Assembly: GCF_009831555.1 (NCBI RefSeq)
Contig: NZ_WUUU01000015.1
Span: 1 to 32,073 of the forward strand
DNA: 32,073 nucleotides
DNA from: Halobacterium bonnevillei
GTDB lineage: Archaea > Halobacteriota > Halobacteria > Halobacteriales > Halobacteriaceae
Direction of reading: 5' to 3'
Shown here: positions 30,739 through 32,073 of the stretch, one piece after another
Layout: the number at the start of each line of letters is the position of its first letter
How positions within the stretch are numbered: position 1 is the stretch's first letter
Program-made: the position numbers and the translations under genes
Notes under the pieces: generated by a model
What the model was told of the DNA's origin: nothing
The model's input: only the letters and a program-made list of their open reading frames with translations
The model's database searches: none

Positions 30739-30819
30739 TCGCGATGCAGAAGTAGAACGCCACTCTCGAGGCACAGAACCAGGACGCTACTATCGAGGCA
30801 CAGAACCAGGACACGCCCC
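30739..30819. repeat. Three tandem 27-base repeats in a divergent promoter region
   Basis: tcgaggcacagaaccaggac occurs exactly at 30766-30785 and 30793-30812. A degraded copy starts at 30739, all at a 27-base period. The array lies between the starts of the XRE regulator (30653) and the YdjM-like gene (30865). I see no coding reason for it. Repeated operator sites are possible. Confidence 0.8.
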
Positions 30820-30864
30820 ATGACAGGCGCAAAACACATCCTGGTGTGGGACAGACTCACGTGC

Positions 30865-31497
30865 ATGCCCTCGACGGTAGTTCACGTCGCGTTCGGCGCG
30901 CTCGTGGCGACGGCCTTCCTCCACGAGTTCGACGCGAAGGCCCTGGCAGTCGTGTGCGCGTTCGCAGCATTCCCGGACGTGGACACGTTCCTCGGCATCT
31001 GGATTGCGGGCGGGCACCGCGCACTCCTCCACACGCTGTTGTTGCCAGTCCTGCTGGGCGTCGTCGTCTACTGGGACGCCCACCGCGGGGAGTCGTGGCT
31101 GCGAGCCAGGTTCGGCCGGAGCGGCCCGCACGTCGCCGCAGTCGGCGTCGTCGCGCTGACGCTCGGCGGCATCCTCCCGGACCTGATGACCAACGGCGTG
31201 AACCTCCTCTACCCGGTCCACGACCGCTTCTACACGTTCGCGGGGAAACTCGAGCTGTCCAGCACGGACGGCGTCGTCCAGACGTTCGTCGACCTGAGCG
31301 AGGACGCGTCGAGTGGCGGCTCCGTCGGCGGGACGACGGAGAACACCCACTACTACACCGGCGTCGACCTCGAGCGCGGCCAGGACCCGGAGAATGCCGA
31401 GCGCGTGTTCCCCGTCGTCGCGTCGGGGATGCAACTGGTGGTCGTGGTGACGGCGATCGCCGGCGTCATCGGGCGGTTCCGGGAAGCCAAACGCTAA
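30865..31497 (+). CDS. Membrane-bound metal-dependent hydrolase, YdjM family
   Basis: A 210-residue integral membrane protein starting MPSTVVHVAFGALVATAFLH at ATG 30865. The family motifs are HVAFGAL, AAFPDVDTFLG with two acidic metal ligands, GGHRALLHTLLLPVLLG with paired histidines, and GGILPDLMTNGVNLLYP, with four or so hydrophobic segments (the last near VVASGMQLVVVVTAIAGVIG). The YdjM/LexA-binding-related family (PF04307) is predicted to be metal-dependent hydrolases with unknown substrates. An NTHYYTGVDLERG loop faces one side. The next gene follows after 24 bases on the same strand. Confidence 0.92.
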   Translation: MPSTVVHVAFGALVATAFLHEFDAKALAVVCAFAAFPDVDTFLGIWIAGGHRALLHTLLLPVLLGVVVYWDAHRGESWLRARFGRSGPHVAAVGVVALTLGGILPDLMTNGVNLLYPVHDRFYTFAGKLELSSTDGVVQTFVDLSEDASSGGSVGGTTENTHYYTGVDLERGQDPENAERVFPVVASGMQLVVVVTAIAGVIGRFREAKR

Positions 31498-31521
31498 CGA
31501 CGCGGACGCACAACCGCCGGC

Positions 31522-32030
31522 ATGGTCAGGCCGTACACGGACGCGGACCGCGAGGCGCTGTGGACGCTCAAGCGCGGCTTCGAAACGGGGCTCGGCGAGG
31601 GCACCGGGAGCGAGGACAAACAGGCGGCCTACGAGGCGAAACTGGACGCCGACTACCGGCGCCGGTGGCTCGACTGGGTGGACCGCTGCGTCGCCGAGAA
31701 TCCCGACTGCGTGCAGGTCGCCGACGCCCGCGGAACGGGCAGCGACGACGTCGACGGCGCGCTCGCCGGGTACGTGTTCGTGCTCCCGGAGTCACTGGCG
31801 TTCGTCTGGGACGCGGCCGTCCTGAACGAAGTGTACGTCCACCCGGCCGCCCGCGGTGCCGGCGTCGCAGACGACCTGCTGGACGCCGCGCTCGCCGTGG
31901 CCCGCCAGCAGGACCTGCCACTGGACAGGATGGTGCTGGACGTCGACCGGGAGAACGAGCGCGCGCAAACGTTCTACGAGCGGCACGGGTTCGAGCACGT
32001 GGGGCGAGGATGCTCGGCCAGGGACTCTGA
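31522..32030 (+). pseudogene. GNAT N-acetyltransferase, frameshifted near its end
   Basis: ATG 31522 begins MVRPYTDADREALWTLKRGF. The GNAT fold is clear: GALAGYVFVLPESLAFVWDA, the acetyl-CoA loop VHPAARGAGVADDLLDAAL (R/Q-x-x-G-x-G/A type), then LDVDRENERAQTFYERHGFEHVG. After that the frame runs on as Arg-rich sequence to the end of the window. Adding one G to the run at 32001-32004 gives the natural ending ARMLGQGL and TGA at 32028-32030, a protein of about 170 residues. Only one base is wrong, so a sequencing error or recent mutation is likely. The acceptor substrate is unknown. Confidence 0.85.
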
Positions 32031-32073
32031 GCGCGCCTCAGGTCGCCGTCGTCGCGCCGATTGCACCGCCGAT

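Noticed and set aside
29946-30866. Upstream extension of the XRE regulator with Leu/Val/Cys repeats
   Set aside because: It is the 27-base DNA repeat read in frame; ATG 30653 has a good TATA element and directly precedes the regulator.
1-32073. CRISPR arrays, insertion sequences, prophage genes
   Set aside because: No repeat-spacer pattern, transposase, integrase or phage structural genes were seen; the repeats present are coding, leader or promoter elements.

Overview
The window is high-GC, acidic-proteome haloarchaeal DNA (class Halobacteria, Halobacterium-like). The proteins are rich in Asp and Glu, several genes look leaderless with a TATA element about 25-30 bases before the start, and the families present (DUF7344, DUF7351-like, FilR1-type, AIM24, archaeal HMG-CoA synthase) are typical of the group. 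The genus is inferred from protein resemblance, not from a search.

Left flank (1-11656): mostly housekeeping genes. In order: the tail of a membrane protein; a gcvT-gcvH pair (glycine cleavage); a 55-residue AbrB-type protein; a small hypothetical; a tiny zinc-ribbon protein; NYN-domain, AIM24, TatD-like and DUF2150 proteins; a large N-terminally anchored surface protein with two poly-glycine linkers; HMG-CoA synthase (mevalonate/isoprenoid lipids); a frameshifted FMN reductase; and a winged-helix/zinc regulator.

Centre (11670-28932): a surface-fibre locus of about 15 kb, all on the minus strand. It encodes nine proteins with a SipW/TasA-type signal and core fold (27323-28180, 25568-27307, 23673-25457, 21215-22882, 20291-21115, 18505-20166, 16779-18395, 15955-16632, 14824-15849), a dedicated type I signal peptidase (13782-14780) and a tiny Thr-rich protein with a similar N-terminus (13358-13792). 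Two operons start at 28180 and 22882 from clearly related promoter/leader regions. Each contains a plain subunit, a subunit with a domain inserted in one particular loop (beta-propeller in one, von Willebrand A domain in the other) and a subunit with a C-terminal beta-helix, so the operons look like an old duplication that swapped cargo domains. Two paralogous DUF7344 winged-helix membrane proteins flank the locus, and a FilR1-type regulator lies at its downstream end.

The most unusual signal is non-coding. Five junctions between these genes carry an RNA element shaped like the top half of a tRNA (acceptor stem plus a T-arm with a TTCGAYY loop). It is followed by a short G/C hairpin with a Shine-Dalgarno-like sequence about 5-8 bases before the next ATG. 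Stem sequences differ between copies with compensating changes. I infer processing sites for a tRNA-maturation nuclease that cut the polycistronic message into separately translated pieces.

Right flank (29026-32073): a two-TM zinc-cluster membrane protein, a helix-turn-helix regulator, a YdjM-type membrane metal-dependent hydrolase and a GNAT acetyltransferase with a frameshift at a G-run.
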